Assembly (NCBI RefSeq): GCF_036785885.1
Contig: NC_092320.1
Location: forward strand, 21,019,557-21,083,556
Direction of reading: 5' to 3'
Source: Coffea arabica
Lineage: Eukaryota; Streptophyta; Magnoliopsida; Gentianales; Rubiaceae
DNA length: 64,000 bases
The translations under genes and the position numbers were made by a program. Shown piece by piece: positions 36,276-47,171 of this stretch. The notes under the pieces were generated by a model that made no database searches, was not told where the DNA came from, and worked only from the letters and a program-made list of their open reading frames with translations. Positions within the stretch are counted from its first letter, which is position 1, and the number at the start of each line of letters is the position of its first letter.

Positions 36276-36716
36276 TCATCGAATCAGCCCCTGAATCCTC
36301 TCTCTAGCCGCCAGCAACTGCTCTTTCATGTGCAGTAATTCCTCGATTTCAGCACAACCATCCACGTCTATCCCATCCAACCACTCCCTCAAACCATTGC
36401 TGGTACTTGCACAAAAAGCATTCGCATCCTTCCCACCTTTCTTGAAATCGAACCCATTAAATGTAGCACCACCGGAAGCAGGGCCGGTACCCTTGTTCAG
36501 AGCATTATCGAACAACGATATATCTCCCATCGTGTAGGGATTCCCGGCCGGCGAGAAGACAATCACGGCAACGTTGGCCCCAATTTTGGCTTGCAATTCT
36601 CGAACTTTCTTGAAAAGACCCTTGCGTCTTTTCGAGAATGTTACCATTCGGGATGATTCCTTTTCAATTTTTTTGATTTCTATCTTCTTCTTTCCGGAGC
36701 CCATCCTTGTTTGCAC
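36276..36716 (-). CDS. Type I (M-alpha, AGL62-like) MADS-box protein, copy 1
   Basis: Intronless frame of 146 residues, typical of type I MADS genes. Residues about 6-65 form the MADS domain: KIEIKKIEKESSRMVTFSKR, KGLFKKVREL and VAVIVFSPAGNPYTMGD, the DNA-binding helix and dimerisation strands. There is no K domain. The C-terminal part is short and contains a predicted helix (EIEELLHMKEQLLAARERIQ). Family members act as nuclear transcription factors, mainly in the female gametophyte and endosperm. Start at MQTRMGSGKKK; MGSGKKK four codons later is an alternative. A TATA-like TTATATAA lies about 115 bp upstream. Copy 1 keeps the conserved Ser of VTFSKR and is the better candidate for function. 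Its target genes are unknown. Confidence 0.88.
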   Translation of the reverse strand: MQTRMGSGKKKIEIKKIEKESSRMVTFSKRRKGLFKKVRELQAKIGANVAVIVFSPAGNPYTMGDISLFDNALNKGTGPASGGATFNGFDFKKGGKDANAFCASTSNGLREWLDGIDVDGCAEIEELLHMKEQLLAARERIQGLIR

Positions 36717-36830
36717 GATATCCTCTGTGGGTTTTTTTTTCTCCTGCCTCCTTGACGTGATAATTCAGTCGCTCTGCAATTTCTTAGGGAGTAATCTGAA
36801 TCTGTTTAACGACCAGTAGGGTACTGATAA

Positions 36831-36838
36831 TTATATAA
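36831..36838 (-). promoter_or_regulatory. Candidate TATA box of MADS copy 1
   Basis: TATATAA in minus-strand reading, about 115 bp upstream of the ATG, is conserved in copy 2 near 44790-44797. A position consistent with a normal 5' leader supports it. Confidence 0.5.
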
Positions 36839-37165
36839 AGGAAACAGCTATCAGAAAAAGGAAAGTCCCGCGTGGAAGCAGAGGTGATTTCCTAATTCGT
36901 CTCGGCAGCCGCGGGAAATTCACAAATTAGACCGTTGATATATTAAGTCGGGTCTTGATTTTTATTTAATTTAAATAAACAAATTAATTAATTAATTATT
37001 AAAAAAAAGGATAGAGACTGAGAGACGGGAAAGAAAGAACAAAAATGTCTCATATGGGTCATATAGCTGGACGGAGATTGACACGCTGCTTTTTCTTCAA
37101 TGCTTTTTTTTCCATAACCCTAATATTAAAATTCTTTACCTTCATATGAGTGAAAAATTCTAATA

Positions 37166-38399
37166 CTTCATTTCTTGTCAAGCGTCAAAGCTTGGACTCA
37201 CCCAATATCTAGTTTGGCAAGGATGAAAAAGAAAGGATCTATAAATTAGGTTATATAAAAAAGAATTTTAAAAATTTCCTTTTTTCGTGTGTGGGATTAT
37301 CGTATAAACCTTAGATAGAAACTATAAGCATAAACTTAATTCTTCTTCCTTTTTTTTTACTCTTTTAATTTTTTTCCCAATAGAAAATGATTGAACTTAA
37401 GAAACGGGAGAGTGGGTAGAGAGATTTGAATCTAAGACCTCTAGTTAAGCATAAAACTTAGTTCTTAAATAAGAATAATTTAGAAATTATTCTTACAATC
37501 TCTCCCACCTTACCACCCAACCCTCCCCCTATTAATATATATATAGATATATATTAGATTATATGTGATTTAGGTGTATTAACAAGTGTTCATGGGGTAC
37601 TTGTTAGAAATATTAAAAAAGCCTTAATTTATAAATACTTTATATTTCTTATGTTTTATAGGGAATTCAATTAGTTGTTTAATACAAATAAAAAAAATAA
37701 TAGAAACTCACTATCAAATTAATTATTAGTAGTGTAAAATAATGATATACATATTGTATACCAAATTTGAGACTAATTATGCAAAAGAGAACAAGTAATT
37801 ATGAAAAATAATAGAAACTCACTATCAAATTAATTATTAGTAGTGTAAAATAATGATATACATATTGTATACCAAATTTGAGACTAATTATGCAAAAGAG
37901 AACAAGTATATGAGATATTAGTGACATGAATGAATTAAACAAAATAAAGAAGAAGAAAGATAAATTTAATTAAAATTCATTTTACCCATTCAATACAATT
38001 TCAATCTAATTGGCACCTCATTTCATTATAAGCCCTTAACATTATTATATAAAATTTAGAGAAATACAATAATTCAAAATCAAAATATTGAGAATCAAAA
38101 GTGCAAATTCAAAGTTATTGACTAATGGTATTTAGAGGTTGAGTGTTAGTTATTCTTGAATTTCCATTAGTTACCCTAAATCTGCCTAAAATCAGGAATT
38201 TTAGGGACCATATTTACTTTAGATTAAATATTATGGGCCAATATAGTGCACAAGTCAAATATTAGAGACCAAAACTATGATTTTCTCTTATATGTATTCC
38301 TTTTCTTCTATCACCGTCGCAAAGAAGCGTGGATTCATTGCAAGTTGTCAAAAGTAAGTTCAAGTTAATAACAGACTTTTCAAATAAAATTCACGATAT
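37166..38399. other. AT-rich intergenic region with a 111-bp tandem duplication
   Basis: No gene seen. At 37701-37922 there are two nearly identical adjacent copies with a 111-bp period (starting TAGAAACTCACTATCAAATT). The rest is AT-rich and unassigned. Confidence 0.6.
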
Positions 38400-39760
38400 T
38401 GATGATTAAATTATAAAATTCCCACCTTGAACTTGTTAGAATCCAAACACAGAACAAACAACTATTGAAATATTAAGTATATAACAATTTAATGATAAAT
38501 AAGTCACAAGTATGAAAGATAAACGATACACAATATTTAACGTAGTTCTGCTCCACTATTGAGCCTACGTCCACGGAGAGAAACCCATTCTTTATTATGA
38601 GAGCAATACCCTATACAAGAATACAATTTGAATCCAAACCTAATCCTTATATACCATTTCTCATCTCCCAAGTATCCTCTCTCAGCACTCATGTATAAGA
38701 CTAGGGATGGCAGCTGGGTGGGGTTGGGGCGGGACTACAAACTCCCCCCGCCCCCGCCCCATCCCCCGTCCCCCGCTCCCCCCGCCCCGTCCCCGTTCCG
38801 CCCCGCTTCCCCCGCAGGTGCCCTGGTAGGACTAATAAAAATTTGTTATATAATTTTATTGTGGTTAAATTTTAGCAAATAATCAAGTACTAAAATATCA
38901 ACACATCATCAAATTATTATTCATTGTAATTTTACAATTGAAACTTATAAAAACAATCAAATAAAAATTATTTGAATACAATCCAACATGATGAAATAAA
39001 TATAACTAAAGTAGTCAAGTTTTCACTTTTGGCACAAATACAATCACTAATTCATTATTGTGCTTGTGCTTTTTTTAAGAAAAAAATGTTATTGTATTTT
39101 GTGTAATTAGGGATTTAGTATAAATGTATTAGTAAATTTAGTATAACCAATTAATAATTTGTTTTAGTACACATATATAATTATTAGTATAATTAATAAT
39201 ATCAATTATATTATATATACTAATAGACATTATATAATACATATAACTAATAATATTATTATCATAAGTTTGTAACTAATTAAATTATATATTATATATA
39301 TAATTATATACATGTATTTTATATATTTAATTTTTTAAAGCGGGTGGCGGGCGGGGGTACACTACCCCGCCCCCCGCCTCGTTTCTAAGCGGGGCCCCGC
39401 CCCGCCCCCTTCCCCATTAGCCCCCCTCGGGGCGGGTGCCGTGGTCACCCGCCCCCATTGTCATCCCTATATAAAACTACATGTCGTCTCTTGTGCGCTC
39501 TTATGTGTCTTTTGTGCAGTATATTAACCCACTTATTTATAGGGAACATTGTCCGGCCAAAACCCAAATAACAACAGAAAATCAATACTAATTCCTAAAT
39601 TTGTACAGAATAGGAAATGACTTTTAAATCCTAAACAAAATAGGAAATTCCTTGGCTACTATTTCAAATAACTAAAACCAATTAAGAAACTAGTTACTTC
39701 TACACAAAACAAGAAACCTACCTAAAAGAAATTAAGCCAATTTCCTAACAAAACTGTTCT
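38400..39760. other. Probable old LTR/TRIM-like remnant split by a MITE
   Basis: The sequence around 38540-38700 (TTTAACGTAGTTCTGCTCCA, CCTACGTCCACGGAGAGA) resembles a motif common in plant LTR-derived remnants. It continues after the MITE at 39479-39760 with CACTTATTTATAGGGAACA. No coding capacity. Confidence 0.4.
38703..39470. mobile_element. hAT-type MITE with G/C-rich ends
   Basis: Ends AGGGATGGCA and TGTCATCCCTAT are inverted repeats. The flanks are ATAAGACT (38695-38702) and ATAAAACT (39471-39478), an 8-bp TSD with one mismatch. The outer 100 bp at each end are extremely rich in C or G runs (CCCCGCCCC / GGGGCGGG), while the middle 500 bp are AT-rich. No open frame for a transposase. 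Confidence 0.8.
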
Positions 39761-39792
39761 TTACTTTTGGTGCTTTGGGAATTCTAGAATAT

Positions 39793-42495
39793 GACGTTTT
39801 ATAGTGTGTTTCCTGATGCTAATCCAATGGTGAATGACTCAAGAATTGAGTATGTGATTTGCCATGGACGGTGTTTTTTGGACTTACCAAAGTGAGTCGG
39901 TCCTTTCCTTCCTTTCCTGACTATTGAAATTCCTGTATTTGGAAGTTTTCAGACTAAATTGGTGTTTTACATGTTATGTGATGGAATTTCTCTCTTTTTC
40001 CTTACCGTTTTAGTTTCGATATTGGGTCCAGGAACTAGACATTTTCTTTGTCATTATTCTACATTTAAAGTTTAGACACTTCAGTATTGGCTGATGCTTT
40101 GGGAGTTCAAAGAATGTGTGTCACAGTCGTTTTCAACCTTTATACAGAAATTACAAGCATTGTTTATTTCGAGTGGAATGACAGGTGTACATATCCTATA
40201 ATACTTGCAATTTTTGTCATTCTAGACCATGGTTCAAAGTCGCGGTCACGGCCTGGATCGTTCCACATCGGTCTCGGCATATCGGTCGCGGTCTCGACGA
40301 GACGCGAATTTTTGAAATATTTAATATTCTAAAAATTGTAAAAAATATGATAAACAAAAATAATTAAAAAATTTGTAAAAATAATAAAAAATCAAGTTGA
40401 CTCGGGATGATTCGGAGTGACTTGGTGAGACTCGACCGTTTCAACCCTTCACGGTGACGTCTCGGCGAGTCACGTATCTCGGTATCGTTTCGTCGCGGTC
40501 TCGTCTCGGACTAAGCCGAGACGGTGGCAACTCGGCCGAGTCTTTGAACCATGTTCTAGACTGCATTCCATTCTCACTTAAAGTACGATTTGTCCGGCCA
40601 CTTCTATATTAAAAAGAAGCAGGGAAAAAAATAAATTAGAAGACAAAATCAGCCTTTTGAAATACATTTAATCAAGTTTAAAGATTTGTTTCTTTTCTGT
40701 TTTTATAGGAAACCATGAATGTATCTTTTTGTTTTTTGTTGGTACTGATATCCTGAATGAATTGCCTCTCTTTTGCAGGAGACCTTCAATTTGATAGTTG
40801 CTCTCAGGTTGAATTTTGTGCGTCATCCCATAAGGCAAGCAGAACTTTGAATCTTAGGCGCTTAAGTTCATGCTGTACTTTAAGTACTCAACCACTGAAT
40901 AACTGGCTTACTATCACAGATTCCCTCATTTCTTTTGTTTCTATAGAATGGAAATGGTTATTTGGGGTGGCATGGATTAAATTTAAAATTAATAAATGTT
41001 CTGATATGGGCGGGGCTTGCTTGAGGGCCATTGTAATTGATTTTTAGATATTTTTTGTTATCTGGAATGCTTAAACATTTATTACTTGCTTCTAGGAATC
41101 TAACTACTGCTTGATTTTTCCCTTATTTTTGTATCATCTGTTTCTTACCTTATTTTGCTGCTATTGGCTGTTCGCACATCATGGGGCCTTTGCGACTTTT
41201 TCGTCTTTATGGAATCATCCAGTTTTCTGAAATGAGCCGATAGAGTAACTGGAGGATGTTATTCATGTTTACTTCAATTTTTTTCCCTGACTTCAGATAT
41301 GCTGAATTGATTTTTCCATTACATGACATTGGATCTAGGATTGATTGCATAATTTCACCAATCTAGCTTATTAAATTTCTGAAATCTAAACATGATATGC
41401 AAGCCTAGAAGATATTTGGGAACAGATGGACAAAAATCGCAAGATTGTTTTTAGGCAAGTATTGATGCAAGGTGATCAGATCTACTTTTTCAGTATTTCA
41501 ATAATTCTGAGCAGTCTATACTTAATTATAAAAGGTATTCATCGGCATGGCCTAATTTTCGTGTGTACAAATAGAAGTGATAATGCTGTGAAGAGTTGAG
41601 TCTCTACCATGTAAGAAGAAAGCAAAACATAAACCAGCTCTCTCTCCAAGTCGTCTCAATACAGATGAGTATCCAGGAAACTGCAGGACCCCTTGAAGAG
41701 ATGAGATATTTCTAGTCACATTTTTAGACTAACATCACGATCAAATTTAGGTACCAATGGTTTGTTATTGTGATTCAGTGCTTGAACCATGAAGCAAATT
41801 TGTTAAGCGTCTTCTTGTTATTGTGTTTCGCCTGAAGTGCCGTCGGTGGTATATGCGTGTGTAGTTGTGTTTTCACTCGTCGCTTTGCTATTAGAGTCCT
41901 ATATTTGTTGTCCGGTTGACAATGCAAAAAAAATGAACTATTTATTTGGCAGTTTTCCTGTCTACCTTGCATCAAATTTCTTGTGTAAATTTGAGGGATT
42001 CGGGCTGAAAAGATTTGCATTGTGTTTTAAGGCTGTAAATATATATATATTAGCCAATATGCAGTATAATAGAAAATTACTTGTGTTTGTTCTTGCGTCG
42101 CTACAAAGGGTGAGCGCTACCTATTAGCTAGTTTTGGATATAGATTTTAATCCATTATTGTAAATATTAAAATTCTTAAATTGTTTTTTCTACTCCATGC
42201 CTGTTAAATTTTATTTAGCTATGTTTTTTTCCCTATTGCTATCTCTTTAGTTGTATCTATTTTACTTAATAACTTTACAGAAAATCAAATCCATTAGGAA
42301 TGCTGTGCTTCATGATGGTCAAGCTAAGGATCCTTTTGGGATTAGCTTACTTGGAGAATTAAGGAAAGCGAGTGAAGCCGGTGGTGGACTGTGTCAGCAG
42401 TGGTCTCAGCAAATTAATATAGTTCGAATTTGGGTATTGGTGAAAGCAAACTTTGATGGACGTGGAATTGATGTGATTGTTAAGGCAAGCTTATA
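39793..42495 (+). pseudogene. Unidentified gene remnant, dispersed exon-like pieces
   Basis: I do not recognise this gene. Three exon-like stretches are seen: 39793-39891 (SVFPDANPMVNDSRIEYVIC, then HGRCFLDLPK); 40780-40851, after an acceptor TTTTGCAG (ETFNLIVALRLNFVRHPIRQ); and 42282-42495, after TTTACAG (RNAVLHDGQAKDPFGISLLG, then ELRKASEAGG, ending at TAG). The sequence between them is intron-like and a MITE sits in the first gap. Frames close soon after each piece, and no start or full domain is evident. It could be a decayed gene or the remains of one. Confidence 0.35.
40228..40553. mobile_element. 326-bp hAT-type MITE
   Basis: Perfect 12-bp TIRs CATGGTTCAAAG ... CTTTGAACCATG with a perfect 8-bp TSD TTCTAGAC at 40220-40227 and 40554-40561. 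The ends are rich in CGCGGTC / TCGGCGAGTC motifs that fold back on each other. Non-coding. Confidence 0.93.
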
Positions 42496-42599
42496 GTGGT
42501 TATGTATATATGGCGAAAAGGTTTGAAGGAAAATCCTGCCTAGAGCTGGGGGAAAATGGAGGCAACAGTGGGGTTGTGTGCAGTACCAATGGGTGAATT

Positions 42600-44169
42600 G
42601 TGTTATGGAGAATGATCCATTGAAAGTTACAAGGCAAGTTAATTTTTTTTTTCCAAACGATCTCGAGGTTAGTTATTTTACATCAAGTCGACTGGACTGG
42701 ACTCGAACGCAGCCCTAAACTAATCTGCTTGTCAGTGTAAAATTAGTTATCATGTTAGCTACTAGAGTACTATTTAAGTTTAGGATAAATGCTTTTCTTA
42801 TCAAGATATATATATAAAAAATAGACTTTTTAGAATTATTTGCTTTAGACAAGTTTCATTCTTGTGAATCGTTTACCTATACCATTTACCCATTTATTGG
42901 CTTCGAGGTTGCATCCATCTTTTGCTAAGATGCTTCATTATAGTACTCCATCATACTTTCCTAACACCTAAAGCATGTATGCAATTTATTTTCAACTACT
43001 AAAGTATACTACTAAAAAGTATATATTTAATTATTTAAAACATTTTTCCAAAAAAAAAAAAGAAGAAATTTTTTCATGGATAACTAAATTCTCCTTAACA
43101 AATTAACAACTAATTAAGCACAATTTTTATCATTATTAATCAATACTGGGCATATTTAAAAATATTTTGCGCATGACCATATTTTGCTAGTAGATGTAAA
43201 ACAAGAAACAGAGAACTTAAAATCAAACCCAAAAATTGATTACATATTAACTTTAAGAATCCACAAATACTAACTCCTCTCTATCCACAAAGTGATTTTG
43301 TTATTAAAGAAACATAAAGGTGTAGGCGTGAGCAATTGAGCATTACATAAGATCTCATAATTTTTAGCAAAAACATATTGAAATTTAGGATTTTAAGTTT
43401 GTTATTGATAACTTTATTGCTTAATTTTGTTGTGATTTATTTGAATATGATTTTAATTTGGTATGCTATATATTGTATTTATTAATAATATACACACACA
43501 CACACATATATATGTGTGTAATTTTAATAGTAGTACTGTCTTTTTTTGTATTTTTTAAATATAAAAAAATTCGAATTTTGTGGGGTTTACACTGATGACT
43601 CTCGTCCTAACTAGTTGAACATATAATATTTGTCTAACGTCTTCGCCTTGGTTCAATATGATAATGCACTTTTGTGAAAGAAGAGGCCATTTTGTGACAG
43701 GAACGCTAAAGGATCAACCAAATGCTCCAATGCATTTATTTGTCCCAAAATTCAAATATATTATGATTTGAATAATCAAAAGCTTCATTTAGGTTAGGAT
43801 TACCAACCTAATGGCAGACAAGCATGGGTTCTTAGAATCATAATAATTAATTTGCGCAAATTGTTTGATATGTATTCTTTTTTTTTTTCAAAAAAAAATG
43901 CACCATCAACCATTCTGAAACTTGAGCCCACCAAATACAGTTGTTCCAGATAGATGGGCTCCATGTCCATGGTCGAGAAACGTTATTCACGATGTCAATT
44001 TATTTCTCAAAACCAATAACTCTTTAGTCGCACAAAGAGATATAGATACAGATGAACGATAAGCTAGAGGGACTTCCCTTCCCCTAAGAACAAATTTTTG
44101 TACTTTACCAGTGGAATTTACGGGCAATTCCCCCAAGTAAACACTCTTAAAGTTAATATGAAATAGAAC
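42600..44169. other. AT-rich intergenic region with a CA/TA/TG microsatellite
   Basis: No gene supported. At 43491-43520 a CA run passes through TATATA into TGTGTG, forming a perfect palindrome. The remainder is AT-rich and unassigned. Confidence 0.5.
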
Positions 44170-45144
44170 AAAACAGTAACTATCACCCAATACCACAAAA
44201 AAAAAAGTAAAATAAAAAATTCTACAGAAACGAAGAAGGTTTCACCGAATCAGCCCCTGAATCCTCTCTCCAGCCACCAGCAACTGCTCTTTCATGTGCA
44301 GTAATTCCTCGATTTCAGAACAACCATCCATGTCTATCCCATTCAACCATTCTCGCAAACCGTTGCTCGTACTTGCACAAAAAGCATTCGCATCCTTCCC
44401 ACCTTTCTCGAAATCGAAACCATTAAATGTAGCACCGCCAGAAGCAGGGCACGTACCCTTGTTCAGAGCATTATCGAACAACGATACATCTCCGATCGTG
44501 TAGGGATTCCCGGCCAGCGAGAAGACAATCACGGCAACGTTGGCCCCAATTTTGGCTTGCAATTCTCGAACTTTCTTGAAAAGACCCTTGCGTCTTTTCA
44601 AGAATGTTACCATTCGGGATGATTCTTTTTCAATTTTTTTTTTTATCTTCTTCTTCCCGGAGCCCATCCTTGTCTGCACGATATCCTCTGTGGGTTTTTT
44701 TTTTCTCCTGCCTCCTTGACGTGATAATTCAGTCGCTCTGCAATTTCTTAGGGAGTAATCTGTTTAACGACCAGTAGGGTACTGATCATTATATAAAGGA
44801 AACAGCTATCAGAAAAAGGAAAGTCCCGCGTGGAAGCAGAGGTGATTTCCTAATTCGTCCCGCAGCCCCGGGAAATTCACAAATTAGACCGTTGATATAT
44901 TAAGTCGGGTCTTGATTTTTATTTAATTTAAATAAATAAATATATATATAAAAGATAAACTGAGAGACGGGAAAGAATCTCATATGGGTCACATAACTGG
45001 GTCGAGAAAAACTGAGGCCCGAACTGAAATAGGCTATTAAAACAGAAAATCCTTGGCACGCTTCTTTTCCTTCAATGCTTTTTTTTCCCGTAACCTAATA
45101 TTAAAATTCTTTACCTTCATATGAGTAAAAATTTCTGATACTTC
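44170..45144. repeat. Duplicated segment carrying MADS copy 2
   Basis: Direct duplicate of 36220-37165. Small indels distinguish the two, including extra sequence at about 45003-45055 in this copy. Its right end is exactly the insertion point of gypsy copy B. Confidence 0.88.
44242..44679 (-). CDS. Type I MADS-box protein, copy 2, diverged
   Basis: Intronless, 145 residues, open from ATG to stop and about 92 per cent identical to the protein at 36276-36716. Changes fall in otherwise conserved positions of the MADS domain: KIEIKKIE is altered by a one-codon deletion plus substitution (KIKKKIE), the Ser of VTFSKR is Leu, and the Pro of FSPAG is Leu. These argue for relaxed constraint and possibly impaired DNA binding. 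The promoter TATA-like sequence and leader are retained. The 5' LTR of a gypsy element begins about 465 bp upstream of the ATG and could affect its expression. Confidence 0.82.
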   Translation of the reverse strand: MQTRMGSGKKKIKKKIEKESSRMVTFLKRRKGLFKKVRELQAKIGANVAVIVFSLAGNPYTIGDVSLFDNALNKGTCPASGGATFNGFDFEKGGKDANAFCASTSNGLREWLNGIDMDGCSEIEELLHMKEQLLVAGERIQGLIR

Positions 45145-47090
45145 TGTAGACACCAAAATTTTATCATTTTATTTATTCATTTTTAGTTAAATTTTATTTT
45201 ATTTTATTTATTTTGTTTCATTTCTATTTCTTGATAAAAATCACTCTTTTTGGAAAAATCAGGAAAAGAAAAAAAAAGAGAAAAATGAAAAGTGAAAAAA
45301 ATCAGTTTTTGTAAGAAAAAAAAAAGAAGGGAAAACCCTCGTAAGCTGGGTTTCTTCTCTTCTTCGTACAAGAAACTCCGCTGCAAAATTCCATCCCATT
45401 TTTCACTCATTTTCTTCCATTTTTTTCCTCCATTTGATCGCTTCAATACGCGGCCACCTGGCCTTGATCCAAACATCAAGAATCATCTGGATTAACAGCC
45501 ATCTAGTGGCTCTAATTTGCTATGAAAAACCTCAGCTCATCCTCACCTTTGAAGGAAGGGTTTGAGATTTTGGGTTTGATATAAAAGCAAAAGGAAAGGC
45601 TGGAGAAGGGTGGAGGACAACAGGAGATAAAGAGGGAGGCGGCTGCCAAAGGGAAAGGAAGGAAAAACAACAAAAAGAGGAGAGAAAATAGAGAGAAAAA
45701 GTGCAGAGAAAAATTCTGGAAAAAGTGAGCCAGGGTTGGAAGGGTGGCTGGGTTCAGACGACATTTTCTCCTTCATATTGGCTTCTTTTAGATCGAATCT
45801 TAGTTTCTGAATACTCTATGATGCAGTAGAAGAGTTTTTGCATGGAAGGTTGCTTGAAAAAACACTTCCAGAACCTTCAAAATCGGGCCTAAAGTCACCC
45901 ATTTCTCAGCTCTTAAACTTCTGCAATATGGAGTGATTTGTCTCACTTTCGGAATCTGAACACATTTCATCACAATTTTTCGCATCTATTCAAGTTCCCT
46001 AGCTTCCTCAAGTAATTTTAACCCTTGCTTCTTAGTTGTTCTAACGCTTTTCATGTGTTTTAAGTCATTATATGAGTTTTCTAAGGTTTTGCATCTTAGA
46101 TCTTCTTTATCTCATGATTTTGTTGTTTAAATGATGATATTTGGTGTCTAAAAGAACTCAATAGATTGTAAAGACCATATTTATGTCAAGATCTGGTTTT
46201 AAAAAAAGCCAAAAAATGGATTCCGGCAATTTTCTGGCCAAGATGGCCGGAATTTTTCCAGGTTACCCGCCGGAATCTTCATCCAAACGGGTTGACCTGC
46301 CGGAAGTTCTTGGTTCTGTTTCAACGATTTTTGTTTGGCTTTATGAAGTTTGATCCATTTGGGCTGTTTGATGGTGAAAGAGACATGTTTTTGGGTTAAA
46401 TAATTGGACCAAGAAGTTGATTTTCGTGTTGGGTCGTCTGTGGGTTTTGTTGTTTAAGTCTACCATTTTTGGCTGGGTTTGATTTAGAAAATAAGTGGGC
46501 TGGTCCACTCCTTTTCATTAGGACTTTGGATTGGATCTGGGAGTGTTGGCCCAAGGACATAATAATATGGTTCAATGGGCCGTTTCTCTTAAGGAAATTT
46601 TAATGCCCTGGAGTTTTGATTAATTATACTAAGGCCCTAAACCTTTGATTTCTTTTAATTAGATCCTTATTTTAATTTCCATTTGGTCCATAAACGTTAT
46701 TTTTCTTTAATTTTGAGCCCTAATCTTTGTGATAATTATAATTTAACCCTAAAAATTTTCTTAAATTTTGCAATTAGGTCCCTAATAGTTTTTATTCCTT
46801 AAATACAAGTTGCTTTTCTTCTTTAATTGTTAATTATACTTCATTTAAATACTTTGATAGGTAGATTTCATGATTATTTCAATTTATTTATAATTAAATT
46901 GGTGTCTTGATTATTTTGTTGATTTTAGAGTATAATTAAGGCAAATTGCACCTCATTTAACCACAACTTCAAGGGAGGTAATCTCTTTTATTATTTTAAA
47001 TTCTTTATGTGCTCCAATGTATTTTATGTGCATTGCATGTTTTGAGTGCTTATATTTTAACTTGTTATTGACTTGTTTTATGTGCTCCTC
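45145..47090 (+). repeat. Gypsy 5' LTR, upstream part, copy B
   Basis: The first 1.06 kb are colinear with the 3' LTR of copy A (8480-9553). The rest (46205-47090), including CCGGAATTTTTCCAGG-type sequence and words such as TATGTGCTCC, occurs only here in the window. It is interrupted near 47090 by the 3' end of the nested Copia. Together with 51568-52634 it gives an LTR of about 3 kb. Confidence 0.75.
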
Positions 47091-47171
47091 TTTACGGTCA
47101 ATATTGATTTGTTATTACCCATATGAACCTACTTCATGAGATCACCAATCACATAGGTTGGGTTACTATCT

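Larger units (their letters stand above)
36220..37165. repeat. Duplicated segment carrying MADS copy 1
   Basis: This 0.95-kb segment matches 44170-45144 in the same orientation. It covers the 3' flank, the whole gene, the promoter and about 450 bp upstream. Homology continues to ATACTTC; beyond that copy 1 carries ordinary flank and copy 2 carries the gypsy LTR. Confidence 0.88.

Noticed and set aside
37420..37470. tRNA-like sequence near GAATCTAAGACCTCTAG
   Set aside because: No cloverleaf, no A and B box pair and no acceptor stem could be formed.
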